From contig WHVA01000307.1 of the NCBI GenBank assembly GCA_015179125.1, positions 1 to 64,000 on the forward strand: a stretch of 64,000 nt of DNA. Reading direction: 5' to 3'. The position numbers and the translations under genes are program-made. The notes under the pieces are model-generated. The model saw only the letters and a list, made by a program, of their open reading frames with translations, ran no database searches and was not told where the DNA came from. Source of the DNA: Gautieria morchelliformis. Lineage: Eukaryota; Basidiomycota; Agaricomycetes; Gomphales; Gomphaceae. This document shows, piece after piece, positions 9,501 to 18,770 of the stretch; the stretch's first letter is position 1, and the number at the start of each line of letters is the position of its first letter.

Positions 9501-11487
9501 GGGAGTTCTGGCAGTTTTGATTCATGTCCCGTGTACTTCCTTGAAATGTCGCAGGCAGAATGACTTTTATGCCCAAGCTGTTTGCATCTCCCATGTCATT
9601 GTCCAAGCCTCCATATGAATCTACCATCTGGTTATACTGCTCAGCACGCAGAGTGTGTTGATTGGCCCTGATCCACCTCAGTCTGCTTTGCTCTGCAGCA
9701 GCCCAGGAGTCTACAATGTACTGCTGGAACAATTTGCCACCACGCAGGAGTGTTGTAGGTTCTCTCTCTCTCTGGAACAGACGATATGCATGGTACTGTA
9801 TTTGGGTGACCTGGCTCCGTCGGTTTGGATTGGGATTGGCCTGCCGAGCACGCTCTGGCTCACGATAAGGAATACCTGGTTCCCATCCCAACTCTCCCTT
9901 GGGAAAGAGCAAGACATAGTGCAGAGAGGCATAGTTTGCATTGGTATCCAATACCCTTCTGAAAGGTCCACCTCTGAGCTGGACAATAATATCCCTAGGT
10001 TCAGGGTCGATGCCATCTCCAGGAAGAACGACTGCAATCTCATCTGCAGTTGGGACATTATATCTCCTAGGATCCCTGTGTGCCCTGTACGTGAGCCTTG
10101 CCTGGATGTCACCATTCTGTTCTTGAGCTCTGAGCCTCTCAGCTGCTTGTTTATATGTGCGCACATGAGGATTGCATAGCAGGAGCATTTCCTGCAAGTC
10201 TCCCATGATAGTTGGAGACAGACGCTCATTACGATTTTTTCTCTTTGCCAAAGCCAGTGCAGGATCATATATGTAAAGCTGGGCATACTTTGGATCGTCT
10301 TCATTGTCAGGGAGGAGAGAGCCATGGAGATGATACAGTTCACCCTGTAGCTTGAGCACATATGGACCACGACCCTCCCGAAGCAAATCTTGGTCAAAGT
10401 CGGCCCCCACAGAAGTGAATGCAAACGCAGCATTATACTGCCTGATATTCTGGCGAAATCCTTTTGCCTCAGGGTCCTGGCCTTCTAAGAGCTGTTTCAA
10501 CGGCTGAGGGGGCTCTGGCAGGTCTTCCAGCTGCACCTTTCCTTCCATACAGCAATCACCAAACCTGGGCCGCACATTTGAGGATTTCTGCAGACGTTCT
10601 GCCCTCCAGTGTAATGCTCCACAGTCAGGGCAGGGAATAACCATGGGACCCAAATCATGACGCTGCACATCTGCCTCAATTATTCTAGAGCGACCAAGTG
10701 GAAGAGGAGGAGGAGGTCGCTGAGGACGCTGCCGAGGTACAGGGAGCGGCTGAGGAGGTGCAGGGAGCAGCTGAGGAGGTGCAGGGAGCGGCTGAGGAGG
10801 TTCAGGGAGTGGCTGGGGAGGCTGAGGAGGTGCAGGGAGCGGCTGAGGAGGTGCAGGGAGTCGCTGAAGAGGCCGCAAAAGTGCAGGGAGTAGCGGCGGC
10901 ATTGGTCTTATTGCATTGGCCTGAGCCGGCAATGCTGCCACTCCTGCAGAACCTACTACAGAAGGATTAGCTGCCTGTCTACCTCTTCCCAATTGCTGCA
11001 ATATAGCAGACTGCTCAGCAGCCTGAGCACGCAACTGTGCAATTCCTGCAGAACCAACCACAGGAAGATTGGGAGGTGGCCGTATAGGCTCCTGCCTGTA
11101 TCTTCTCACAGGCTGTGCTGCTGGGATTGCTGCTAACTGAGCACGCAGGGCTGCCACCTGCTGTCCAGGACTGGGATCCGGAGGACGTGACGGCCCTGGA
11201 GGCATAGGAGGACGTGGTGGCCCTGCAAGGATAGGAGGACGTGATGGCCCAGCCACAGGTTGTTGAAAAGGATCAGCGACATTGCTTCTAGGAGGAGGGC
11301 GAGGGATGGCAAAAGGCTGTGGTGGAGGGGGAGGCTGGTCCTGAGCTCTGACAGCAGCAGCAGCAAGTGCACGCGCTCGCCGATCAGTGGGCGACGTCAT
11401 ATGACCCTCTTGCTCCTCCCTTGCCCTTTCACGCTCCTGCTGACGATTTCTCTCTGGAGTAGAAGGATCCCTGAGAAATGTAGGCAT
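6508..11487 (-). CDS. Helitron RepHel protein (HUH rolling-circle endonuclease plus Pif1-type helicase)
   Basis: One uninterrupted frame of 1659 codons. Residues about 35-265 are proline- and glutamine-rich (PPQPLPAPPQ). A zinc-finger-like CPDCGALHW with later CC follows near 283-315. The Helitron N-terminal Rep domain contains the HUH motif in GLPHMHLLTWF near residue 740 and the KYLYKGHD motif near 885. The helicase part has Walker A GSGGAGKS near 1228, Walker B IIWDEAAMQHR near 1310, GGDFQQTLPIV near 1348, and TINKSQGQSLG near 1600, ending YVGVSRGTSWNKVKVLL. These are the Pif1/RecD motifs of Helitron helicases. The product would nick and unwind DNA for rolling-circle transposition in the nucleus. 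All key motifs are present, so it may be active. The first exon could be preceded by untranslated leader exons. Confidence 0.93.
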   Translation of the reverse strand: MPTFLRDPSTPERNRQQERERAREEQEGHMTSPTDRRARALAAAAVRAQDQPPPPPQPFAIPRPPPRSNVADPFQQPVAGPSRPPILAGPPRPPMPPGPSRPPDPSPGQQVAALRAQLAAIPAAQPVRRYRQEPIRPPPNLPVVGSAGIAQLRAQAAEQSAILQQLGRGRQAANPSVVGSAGVAALPAQANAIRPMPPLLPALLRPLQRLPAPPQPLPAPPQPPQPLPEPPQPLPAPPQLLPAPPQPLPVPRQRPQRPPPPLPLGRSRIIEADVQRHDLGPMVIPCPDCGALHWRAERLQKSSNVRPRFGDCCMEGKVQLEDLPEPPQPLKQLLEGQDPEAKGFRQNIRQYNAAFAFTSVGADFDQDLLREGRGPYVLKLQGELYHLHGSLLPDNEDDPKYAQLYIYDPALALAKRKNRNERLSPTIMGDLQEMLLLCNPHVRTYKQAAERLRAQEQNGDIQARLTYRAHRDPRRYNVPTADEIAVVLPGDGIDPEPRDIIVQLRGGPFRRVLDTNANYASLHYVLLFPKGELGWEPGIPYREPERARQANPNPNRRSQVTQIQYHAYRLFQREREPTTLLRGGKLFQQYIVDSWAAAEQSRLRWIRANQHTLRAEQYNQMVDSYGGLDNDMGDANSLGIKVILPATFQGSTRDMNQNCQNSLAITTKKGAPDLFITMTANPKWDEIVAELLPGQTAQDRPDLVSRVFHLKKKYLIDLIVKDKIFGETVARVHTIEFQKRGLPHMHLLTWFDRESKVKHPHEVDSMISAEFPDPETHPVLYQLVCELMTHGPCGQMNPNAPCMENGKCKKGFPKPFCEETVVNVDGYPKYRRRNDGRLHNVRGDMLDNRWVVPYSPLLLLKLRCHINLEFTFSVRCVKYIHKYLYKGHDRTTMEFGVDHDEIKKYLDARYVSAHEACWRLLEREIHTQVPAVMALPVHEKDQQSVVFNPDADPLTIMNRVEGSKTALMAYFEANAAYPHACDVLYVDFPEHFTWQKEERVWTPCQRGYSIGHLHFASPKSGERFYLRTLLTVVKGARSFEELRTVDGIQCATYKEACLSRGLLEDDQEWRLCLQEASGMKTGAQLRHLFATILGHCIPSQPDRLWDAFKEHICDDLRHQLQIRHNIQEPRDDQVYDFGLFLLDKLLQRNGMSLSSFKDMPRVVGEWEVLIGNRFIAEQRDYDPVQERQMADEEVPKLNEGQRSAHDQILRSALDIDAQGKPNGQMFFVTGSGGAGKSFTWNTLIHSCRAESLIVFAVASSAMAALILTNGTTSHSMLGIPIPVHERSLSSIKKNSDQADMLRLARLIIWDEAAMQHRHAIEAIDRTLRDFLDQPDRPFGGITVAFGGDFQQTLPIVPKGSKEDIVGATLQKSYLWPKIKVLHLRENMRVRNDPDRARFAEWLQNVGQGKDLPLDHTFSLPQHMVCGPGIAELIQEIYPGIGNAIPAQDNYFLERAILCPRNIEVNEINSMVLRQFPGDAQVFHCADSVKETDFAEQYPVEYLNSIEMGSLPPAHLEVKPGGPLMMLRNLDKKQGLCNGTRLRLVRMRNRVLEVRIISGPHAGNTAFIPRITISPSEGELPFVLQRRQFPVRVAFAMTINKSQGQSLGTVGLDLIYPVFGHGQLYVGVSRGTSWNKVKVLLEEGLNTTNIVYKDVLLRAP

Positions 11488-11763
11488 AAGCTTAGAGGAA
11501 CAATCAAGCTACCCCACTTCAACTTACATTTGCAAGCAGATGCTGTTGTTGTTAATTTTTCTTGGGCAAAGTCAGGGGGATTTATTAATTTCTAATTAAA
11601 TAAAAGTCAGACAGCTCACACCAGACCACAGAGAAATACATACATACCAAGGATGGGACAGGGAGTTTGTTTGTTAGGCAAAGTCAAGGGAATATTAATT
11701 TCTATTTAAAAAAAAAGAAAATGTCAGATGGCTCACACCAGACCACAGACAAATATATGTACC

Positions 11764-12251
11764 TGTTAGCAACTAGGGGCTATGGCAGGGAAGGTTCGGT
11801 AGAGTTCTTAGAAAGCTAGAATCAAATATACTCTCTCAGTGAATTTATTGTCACTGATGTATTAATACAATACCTAGAATCAAATATACTACATGATTTT
11901 CAGTCAACATGCTATGTAAATATGAAGAATACTACTCGCCTCTCTCAGTGAATTTATTGTCACTGAGAGAGGAGTGTAATCCTGTCTCAGAAGGCATATA
12001 CTTGCACCCGGCCCTTTAGCGCCCAAGGGCTCGCGCGTCGAAGTCGTTTCAAACTCCGCTGGGTGCAGCCGCCTGTGAAAGTAGAAATAACAGAATAAAA
12101 TGGAGAGATAGAGAGTGACTGGAAAATTTCGAAAATAAGCAGAGAAATGGATGCATGGTACAAGAACAGTATGAGAAAATATTGAAACACCACACAATAA
12201 ATTGAATATATTATGCTTGATTTTGGTGCAGGAGCATAAATGCACCCAACA
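11764..12251. repeat. 488-bp solo LTR inside the leader of Helitron H1
   Basis: The block starts TGTTAGCAACT, ends CACCCAACA, and is flanked by a perfect 5-bp duplication GTACC (11759-11763 and 12252-12256). No internal element sequence is present. A second copy of the same length lies in inverted orientation at 63393-63880. LTR-retroelement family, solo LTR. Confidence 0.85.
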
Positions 12252-13052
12252 GTACCAAGGAAGGGATGGGGAATTTTTTTGATGAAAATATCCAAGTCTT
12301 CTTCGGCTATCCAACTGGAATAATTCCAGTAAAAGGTCCTGGTCGTGGTCCTGGGGAGATGTCTTCTTCAACCACCAGTAGTGCAAGTCAACACTAAGAG
12401 AACTGCAATGCAATTGTGGCTCCCTCTAAGGCAGCCTGGGATGATTACCTGGCTCCTTAGCAGAGAAAAAGCTGCCCCACTGAAGAGGTCAACCCCAATA
12501 GTTCACAGCAGAGATCTCCCTGGGAAGAGATCTTTTGTAGTCTACACTATATAGGCTATCTATTAATTCACTCTCACGCAATTTTATTCTATCTAGAGGG
12601 CAGAGAGGAGAGGAGGGTGGTGGTGGAGTGCGCAAAAGCGGCTGCGCAGCGTTCTGCCAGCGCAGCGCGGCTTTGAGCGCTTGAGCCACCAGAATGCTGC
12701 GCAGCCTCGAGCGCTGGAGCCGGCAGACCGGCGTGAACCGTGGGTAGGGCGTAGGGCTCGCGGCTGCGCCGCTCGCGCACTCCGCTGACAAACTAATGAC
12801 CAAGCATTGGTCAGCGGGCCCACAACCACCCACCCCCCGCGTTTAACTCTTAGACTAGGTGGATACCCGCGCTTCGCGCGGGGGTGCAAGTCAAACGCCT
12901 CGGTAAGGTCAAACGCATCAGCAAGGTCAAACACCTTGGGTAAATCAAACTGGGATAAGTCAAACACATTTGGATAAGAAAATTTCATTCAGATAAGTAA
13001 AACACATTTTATTGATTGAAAGTAGCTCTAAGTAACACATCAAGGTAGGTAA

Positions 13053-13612
13053 TGTTATGACCATGCTGCTTGACCAACTCTGGTACCTCCATGCCTCCTC
13101 TGGCTCTATTCCACAATGTCCACACTTTGACCTTTTGATTCCCTTGTTCTTTACTATTCACATACTTCCCCTTTTGACTCTATTCACTGGCCTTCCCTAC
13201 TTGACCCTTAGCATAGCAAGTCCGGAGCATCAGGAGATTCATTTGTTCCACTATCAATTAGACCCACATTCCCCTTGTTCTTTTGCCTATTGATTGATCT
13301 TAGTTCTACCCAGCACCCCCTTGTAGTTCCTCTTGTTCCGTATTAGTTACTTACTCCATTTATCCTAGTTACTTTTGCTTGCACTGGAATTGCTTACCTC
13401 TACCTTCTGACATGTTGTCTCAGCTCTTTGTATAAAACCCAGTCATGTGTGCCTCTGTTTTGCAATCAGATAATTGACTTGAATATATGACTCCCTTTGC
13501 ACTGTTTCCTGTTCTTACCACAGCAAGTACTTGCAAGGCCTCTGTCTCTCTGACCTCTGCCTTCCATCTCGATTTCTGATATCCAACTTAACTCAATTCT
13601 TGAACCCTTACC
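13053..13612 (+). repeat. LTR-derived segment carried in Helitron c1
   Basis: It starts TGTTATGACC and contains a TATAAAACCC box, aligning by eye with the solo LTR found at 16198 and 27230 (same start TGTTAYGAC and same TATA region), so it is an older relative of that LTR. It lacks a recognisable LTR 3' end and stops at the inner Helitron terminus. The site 13253-13257 (ATCAA) is the empty form of the position where the younger LTR sits in c2 and c3. Confidence 0.6.
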
Positions 13613-13613
13613 T

Positions 13614-13781
13614 GTAGGTGGATACCCATGCTTCGCATGGGGGTGTAGGTCAAACACCTCGGTAAGGTGAAATGCATCAGCAAGGTCAAATGCATTGGGT
13701 AAATCAAACTTGGGATAAGTAAAACACATCTCATTGCCATTGAAAGTAGCTATAAGTAACACATCACGATAGGTAATGTCT
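13614..13781 (-). other. inner Helitron 3' terminus of c1
   Basis: It repeats the terminal structure: hairpin CCCATGCTTCGCATGGG, GGTCAAA-type subterminal repeats and the helicase tail codons. The hairpin differs from the outer one by two compensated base pairs, and the terminal tetranucleotide on the minus strand is CTAC instead of CTAG. Confidence 0.65.
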
Positions 13782-13789
13782 CTACATAT

Positions 13790-14570
13790 GTCTGCATGTG
13801 CCCAAGTATAGTGTGCATAGCATGTCCTCCATGCACAGTGTGTCCCTCAAATATAGCATGCTTATTGTGTGCCTGGTTTGTAACATGACCCCACATATAA
13901 CATGTCCCCAAGTATAGTGTGCATAGCACGTCCTCCATGCATAGTCTGTCTCCACATGTAGCATGTCCCTGGTTTGTAGCATGTCCCCAAACGTAGCGTG
14001 CCCCTAAATTATAGCATGTGTGTCCCCCATGCATAGCATGTCCACATGTGTAGCATGTCCCTACATGTAGTGTGTGTAGCATCTGCCTCAAGTATAGTGT
14101 GCAAAGTGTGTCCCCCATGCATAACATGTCCCCCAAGGATAGCATGTATAGAATGTCCCTTGTTTTTCCCCATGCATAGTTTGCGTAGTGTGTCTCTTGT
14201 TTGCACCGTGTCCCCCAAGCATAGTGTGTCTGTCCCCAAGCATAGTATGTCCCCAAGCATAGTATGTCCCCAAGCATAGTGTATCCCACCATATAGTGTG
14301 CACATCCCCATGCATAGTGTGTGTGTGCCCATGCATAGCATGCTTGTCCCCATGCATAACAGTGTGTCTCTACGCATAACATGCATGTCCCCAAGCATAG
14401 CATGCGTGTCCCCATGCACAACATGCATGTCTCCACGCCTAACGTGCATGTCTCCACACCTAACATGCATGTCTCCATGCATAGCGTGCGTGTGCCCATG
14501 CATAGTGGGTGTAGCATGTCCCAATGGCATGTGTAGCATATCCCAAGGGCCTCAAAGTGAAGCAAGCAGA
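13790..14570. repeat. CATGCATAG/TGTCCCC minisatellite in c1
   Basis: A degenerate tandem array of units about 17-27 bp long built on the words CATGCATAGYGTG and TGTCCCC. It leaves several reading frames open on both strands, giving Cys/Met/His-rich repetitive ORFs that I do not regard as genes. Confidence 0.85.
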
Positions 14571-15500
14571 GGCTGTCTTTTCATTAACTTCTAGCAAACT
14601 CAGGGACATGTATCAATATCTATTTTGTGACATACAGATATAAATAAAATAGTAAAGGAGGCCATATTTAAGCAGCTGCTGTCATTAATTTTAGCAAAGT
14701 CAGGATTATCTATTTTTTGAAAAATGTCAAAACAAATGTCCAGTACGTTTAAGCTGAAGTTATTATTAATTCTAGCAGAGTCAAGATTATCTATTTTTCG
14801 AAAAATGTCAAAAAAATGCACTGTACATTTAAGCTGGAGCTGTTGTCAAATTTCACAAAGTCAGGATAATTTATTGACATCTATTTGTGAAAAAATGCCA
14901 AAAAAGTACAGTACATTGAAGCAGAAGCTGTTATTAATGCCCAGCCCAAGCCAGAGAAGCCCAGAGACTGACAGAGAAACCCAGAGGCCAGCCAAAGCCA
15001 TAGTAAGCCAGCCACCAGTATAGCCAGAGAAGGAGTGCCTGACAGCTTTACAGTAAATAAAACAACAAAACAAAACACATTTAAAAGCACAACCTATTGT
15101 CATTAATTTTAGAGGAACCTTATTGATGTCAATTTTCGAAAAAAACCTGAAAAATATATATATATAAATACTTTTTTTCAGCACAGTGTTGGGATTTTAT
15201 TTAAATCTATTTTCGAAAAAATTCACAAAAATATAAAGCACATGTGACAATACAATATGATGAAAAAAAAAATGGAACCAATAAAATTACAAACACAAAT
15301 ACAATACAATACATGGCAATGCATTAAAAAAGAGATATTACCTACCAATAGAAAGCCAGGGAGGAGACACCAGAGAGCGCAGAAGACAGCAGACAGCGCA
15401 GACAGCAGACAAAGCAGAGAGCAGACACAGCAGAGAGCACACAGCAGACAAAGCAGACAGCAGAGAGAGGAATTGCCGGTCAGGCAGATTCCTGGCATTC
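14570..15500 (-). repeat. leader-like AT-rich repeats and AGCAGACAGC tract in c1
   Basis: Units of roughly 100 bp share the words CTGTYRTTAAT and AAAGTCAGGAT with the leader of H1. On the minus strand they contain branch-point and acceptor-like strings (CTAAAATTAATGACAG). At about 15360-15470 there is a short-period AGCAGACAGC repeat. Equivalent blocks are at 18780-19730 and 29755-30700. Confidence 0.6.
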
Positions 15501-16197
15501 CATCCTACCGAACTGCCTTTATATACCGCGCGCGCGTGTCGTGCACGGACCACGCGCGAACGGGTCACGTGACCGCGGACGCAGCAGCGCAGCGTTCATT
15601 GCTCGCGGCTGCGCCGCTCACCGCTGACCTAAAGAGAGCCCTGGAGCCAGCAGACCGGCGTAAACCGGTGATAGGGCCAGGGGCTCGCGGCTGCGCCGCT
15701 CGCGCGCTCCGCTGACAAACTAATGACCAAGCATTGGTCAGCATTGGTCAGCGCGCCCACAACCTCCCACCGTGCTACTTTCACCTATAGGAACTAGGTG
15801 GATACCCGCGCTTCGCGCGGGGGTGCAAGTCAAACGCCTCGGTAAGGTCAAACGCATCAGCAAGGTCAAACGCCTTGGGTAAATAAAACTTGGGATAAGT
15901 CAAACATATTCGGATAAGAAAACTTCTTTCAGATAAGTAAAACTCATCTTATTGATTGAAAGTAGCTCTAAGTAACACATCAAGGCAGGTAATGTTATGA
16001 CCATGCTGCTTGACCAACTCTGGTACCTCCATGCCTCCTCTGGCTCAATTCCGCAACGTCCACACTTTGACCTTTTCATCCCCTTGTTCTTTACTATTCA
16101 CATACTTCCCCTTTTGACTCTATTCACCGGCCTTCCCTACTTGACCCTTAGCATAGCAAGTCCGGAGCATCAGGAGATCCATTTGTTCCACAATCAA

Positions 16198-17015
16198 TGT
16201 TACGACTGTTCCGCTCAACCATCTCCGCCATATCCGCATATCCTCCGCACCACCTCTGCACCGCCTCTGCCCCACCTCTGCACCGCCTCTGCACCACCTC
16301 TGCACCGCCTCTGGACCACCTCTGCACCGCCTCTGGACCACCTCTGCACCGCCTCCGCACCACCTCTGACTCTATTCCATAACATCCACACCATCTGCAA
16401 CCCTCTACCTCGACCCTTGTGATTTCAGTACCCTGGCCACCTCCAGATACCGGCCCCCGTACTCCACCCTGAACATAGCAAGATACCATTTCCGTAATTC
16501 CGTTTCTTCCGAGGCCTATTGTACTTACTCGCCTTGTTCTTTGCCATTGTACTTACCCTACCCTGCCACCCCCTTGTCATCCCATTGTTCCGCATTAGTT
16601 ACTTGCCCCGTATGTCTATCCGATTCCTGCACTCTCCAGAATTTGCTTAGTACCATACCATTACCTGTTGCTTCAGCTCTTTGTATAAAACCCCCTCATG
16701 TATGTCTCCGTTCCTGCAATCAGATAATCAACTTCGATACGTGATTCCCTTCGCACTGTCTCCTGTTCTTAGCACAGCGAGTTTTGCTAGTCTTGTCTCC
16801 TTCCGCTCTCGACCCCCTGTCCTCCGCCTCTTCCGACCTTTGTTCTCCGACCCTCGAACCTCGACTCTCAGTACTCTGTTCCCGACTTCTGCCTTCTCCG
16901 ATATCCGCAAGTCAATCCCGAAATACTTAGGATGGTAGTTCATCAGGGGCACAACACATAAGTTGAAGCCGTTGTCCTTTCCAGTTCTGACCTCTGGGAA
17001 TTCCAATACGTAACA
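16198..17015 (+). repeat. solo LTR nested in c2
   Basis: It starts TGTTACGACTG and ends CAATACGTAACA (perfect TGTTACG/CGTAACA ends), flanked by ATCAA at 16193-16197 and 17016-17020. It includes a TATAAAACCC box near 16684 and a short-period CACCTCTGCACCGCC repeat, longer here than in the c3 copy. There is no internal sequence, so it is a solo LTR of 818 bp. Confidence 0.88.
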
Positions 17016-17376
17016 ATCAATTAGACCCACATTCCCCTTGTTCTTTTGCCTATTGATTGTTCTTAGTTCCACCCGGCACCCCCTTGTAGTTCCTCTTGTT
17101 CCGTATTAGTTACTTACTCCATTTATCCTAGTTACCTTTGCTTGCACTGGAATTGCTTACCTCTACCTTCTGACATGTTGTCTCAGCTCTTTGTATAAAA
17201 CCCAGTCATGTGTGCCTCTATTCTGCAATCAGATAATTGACTTTGATATGTGACTCCCTTTGCACTGTTTCCTATTCTTACCACAGCAAGTACTTGCAAG
17301 GCCTCTGTCTCTCTGACCTCTGCCTTCCAACTCGATTTCTGATATCCAACTTAACTCAATTCTTGACCCCTTACCT

Positions 17377-17515
17377 CTAGGTGGATACCCATGCTTCACA
17401 CGGGGGTGTAGGTCAAACGCATTGGGTAAATCAAACTTGGGATAAGTAAAACACATCTCATTGCAATTGAAAGTAGCTATAAGTAACACATCAAGATAGG
17501 TAATGTCTCTACGCA
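17377..17515 (-). other. inner Helitron 3' terminus of c2
   Basis: CTAG followed by CCCATGCTTCACACGGG, a partly unpaired version of the hairpin, then subterminal GGTCAAA repeats and the helicase tail codons (YLDVLL). Confidence 0.65.
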
Positions 17516-18770
17516 TGTCTGCATGTGCCCAAGTATAGTGTGCATAGCCTTGAATATAGCATGCTTATGGTGTCCCTGGTTTGTAACATGCACACATAAC
17601 ATGTCCCCAAGTATAGTGTGCGTAGCATGTCCTCCATGCATAGTGTGTCTCCACATGTAGCATGTCACCAAGTACAGTGTGCATGGTGTGTCCCACATGC
17701 ATAGCATGTCCCTGGTTTGTAGCATGTCCCCAAACATAGTGTGTCCATAAATTATAGCATGTGTGTCCCCCATGCATAGCGTGTCCACATGTGTAGCATG
17801 TCCCTACATGTAGTGTGTAGCATCTCCCTCAAATATAGTGTGCAAAGTGTGTCCCCAATGCATAACATGTCCCCCGAGTATAGTGTGCATAGCATGTCCT
17901 TTGTTTGTAGCGTGTCCCCCAAGTATAGCATGTGTAGAATGTCCCTTGTTTGTAGTGTTTTCCCCTGTAGTGTGTCCCTTGTTTGTACCGTGTCCCCCAA
18001 GCATAGTGTGTCCCCACATATAGTGTGCACATCCCCATGCATAGTGTGTGTGTGCCCATGCATAGCCTGTGTGTCCCATCCCCCAAGCATAGTGTGTCCC
18101 CACATGCAGCATGTCACCAAGTACAGTGTGTGTGGCATGTCCCACATGCATAACATATCCCTCAAGTATTTTGTGTGTAGCATGTCCCTAAATTATAGCA
18201 TGTGTGTCCCCCATGCATAGCATGTCCACATGTGTAGCATCTCCCTACACATAGTGTGTGTAGCCTCTCCCTCAAGTATAGTGTGCACAGTGTGTCCCCC
18301 ATGCATAACATGTCCCCCAAGGATAGCACGTATAGAATGTCCCTTGTTTTTCCCCATGCATAGTGTGCGTAGTGTGTCTCTTGTTTGTACCGTGTCCCCC
18401 AATCATAGTGTGTCTGTCCCCAAGCATAGTATGTCCCCAAGCATAGTGTATCCCACCATATAGTGTGCACATCCCCATACATAGTGTGTGTGTGCCCATG
18501 CATAGCATGCTTGTCCCCATGCATAACATGTGTGTCTCTACGCATAACATGCATGTCCCCAAGCATAGCATGCTTGTCCCCATGCACAACATGCATGTCT
18601 CCACGCCTAACGTGCATGTCTCCACACCTAACATGCATGTCTTCACGCCTAACATACATGTCTCCATGCATAACATATGTGTCTCCATGCATAACATATG
18701 TGTCTCCATGCATAGTGTGTGTAGCATGTCCCAATGGCATGTGTAGCATATCCCAAGGGCCTCAAAGTGA
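17515..18770. repeat. CATGCATAG/TGTCCCC minisatellite in c2
   Basis: Same unit as the array in c1 but longer (about 1.25 kb), and nearly identical to that in c3, with a few units gained or lost. Confidence 0.85.

Larger units (their letters stand above)
6308..12854 (-). mobile_element. Helitron H1, apparently intact autonomous copy
   Basis: The 3' terminus (minus strand) at 6308 is CTAG preceded by the hairpin CCCGCGCGAAGCGCGGG, followed by a T in flanking DNA. This is the classic Helitron 3' structure (hairpin plus CTRR, T at the target). The 5' end is TCTAAGAG at 12854, directly against the CTAG of the next element. Length is about 6.5 kb. It carries a single long RepHel ORF, a leader region with splice-like signals (GTAAGT about 30 bp upstream of the start codon, then TTTCTCAG) and a 488-bp solo LTR inserted in the leader. 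The 5' end has a GC-rich block with the palindromic core GCGGCTGCGCCGC shared by all five array members. Confidence 0.88.
12855..15793 (-). mobile_element. composite non-autonomous Helitron c1
   Basis: The outer 3' terminus is CTAG plus hairpin at 12855; the 5' end is TTCCTATAGG at 15793, abutting the next element. Order in plus coordinates: outer 3' terminus and subterminal repeats (12855-13052), an LTR-derived segment (13053-13612), an inner Helitron 3' terminus (13614-13781), a minisatellite (13790-14570), AT-rich leader-like repeats (14570-15260), an AGCAGACAGC-rich tract (15360-15470) and a GC-rich 5' end. It has no transposase gene; it keeps only the last helicase codons. It must depend on an autonomous Helitron such as H1. 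Confidence 0.78.

Noticed and set aside
11133-11372. Short ORFs on both strands in the Pro-rich part of RepHel
   Set aside because: Shadows caused by the GC-rich, repetitive proline codons.
13750-14565. 271-codon Cys/Met-rich ORF, and similar ORFs in c2 and c3
   Set aside because: Open frames of the minisatellite in several phases and both strands; no start context or domain.
13790-14570. Possible CRISPR-like array
   Set aside because: Units are degenerate and contiguous without unique spacers, and the genome is eukaryotic.
16120-16489. Minus-strand ORFs rich in RRCRGGAE
   Set aside because: Translation of the CACCTCTGCACCGCC short-period repeat inside the solo LTR.
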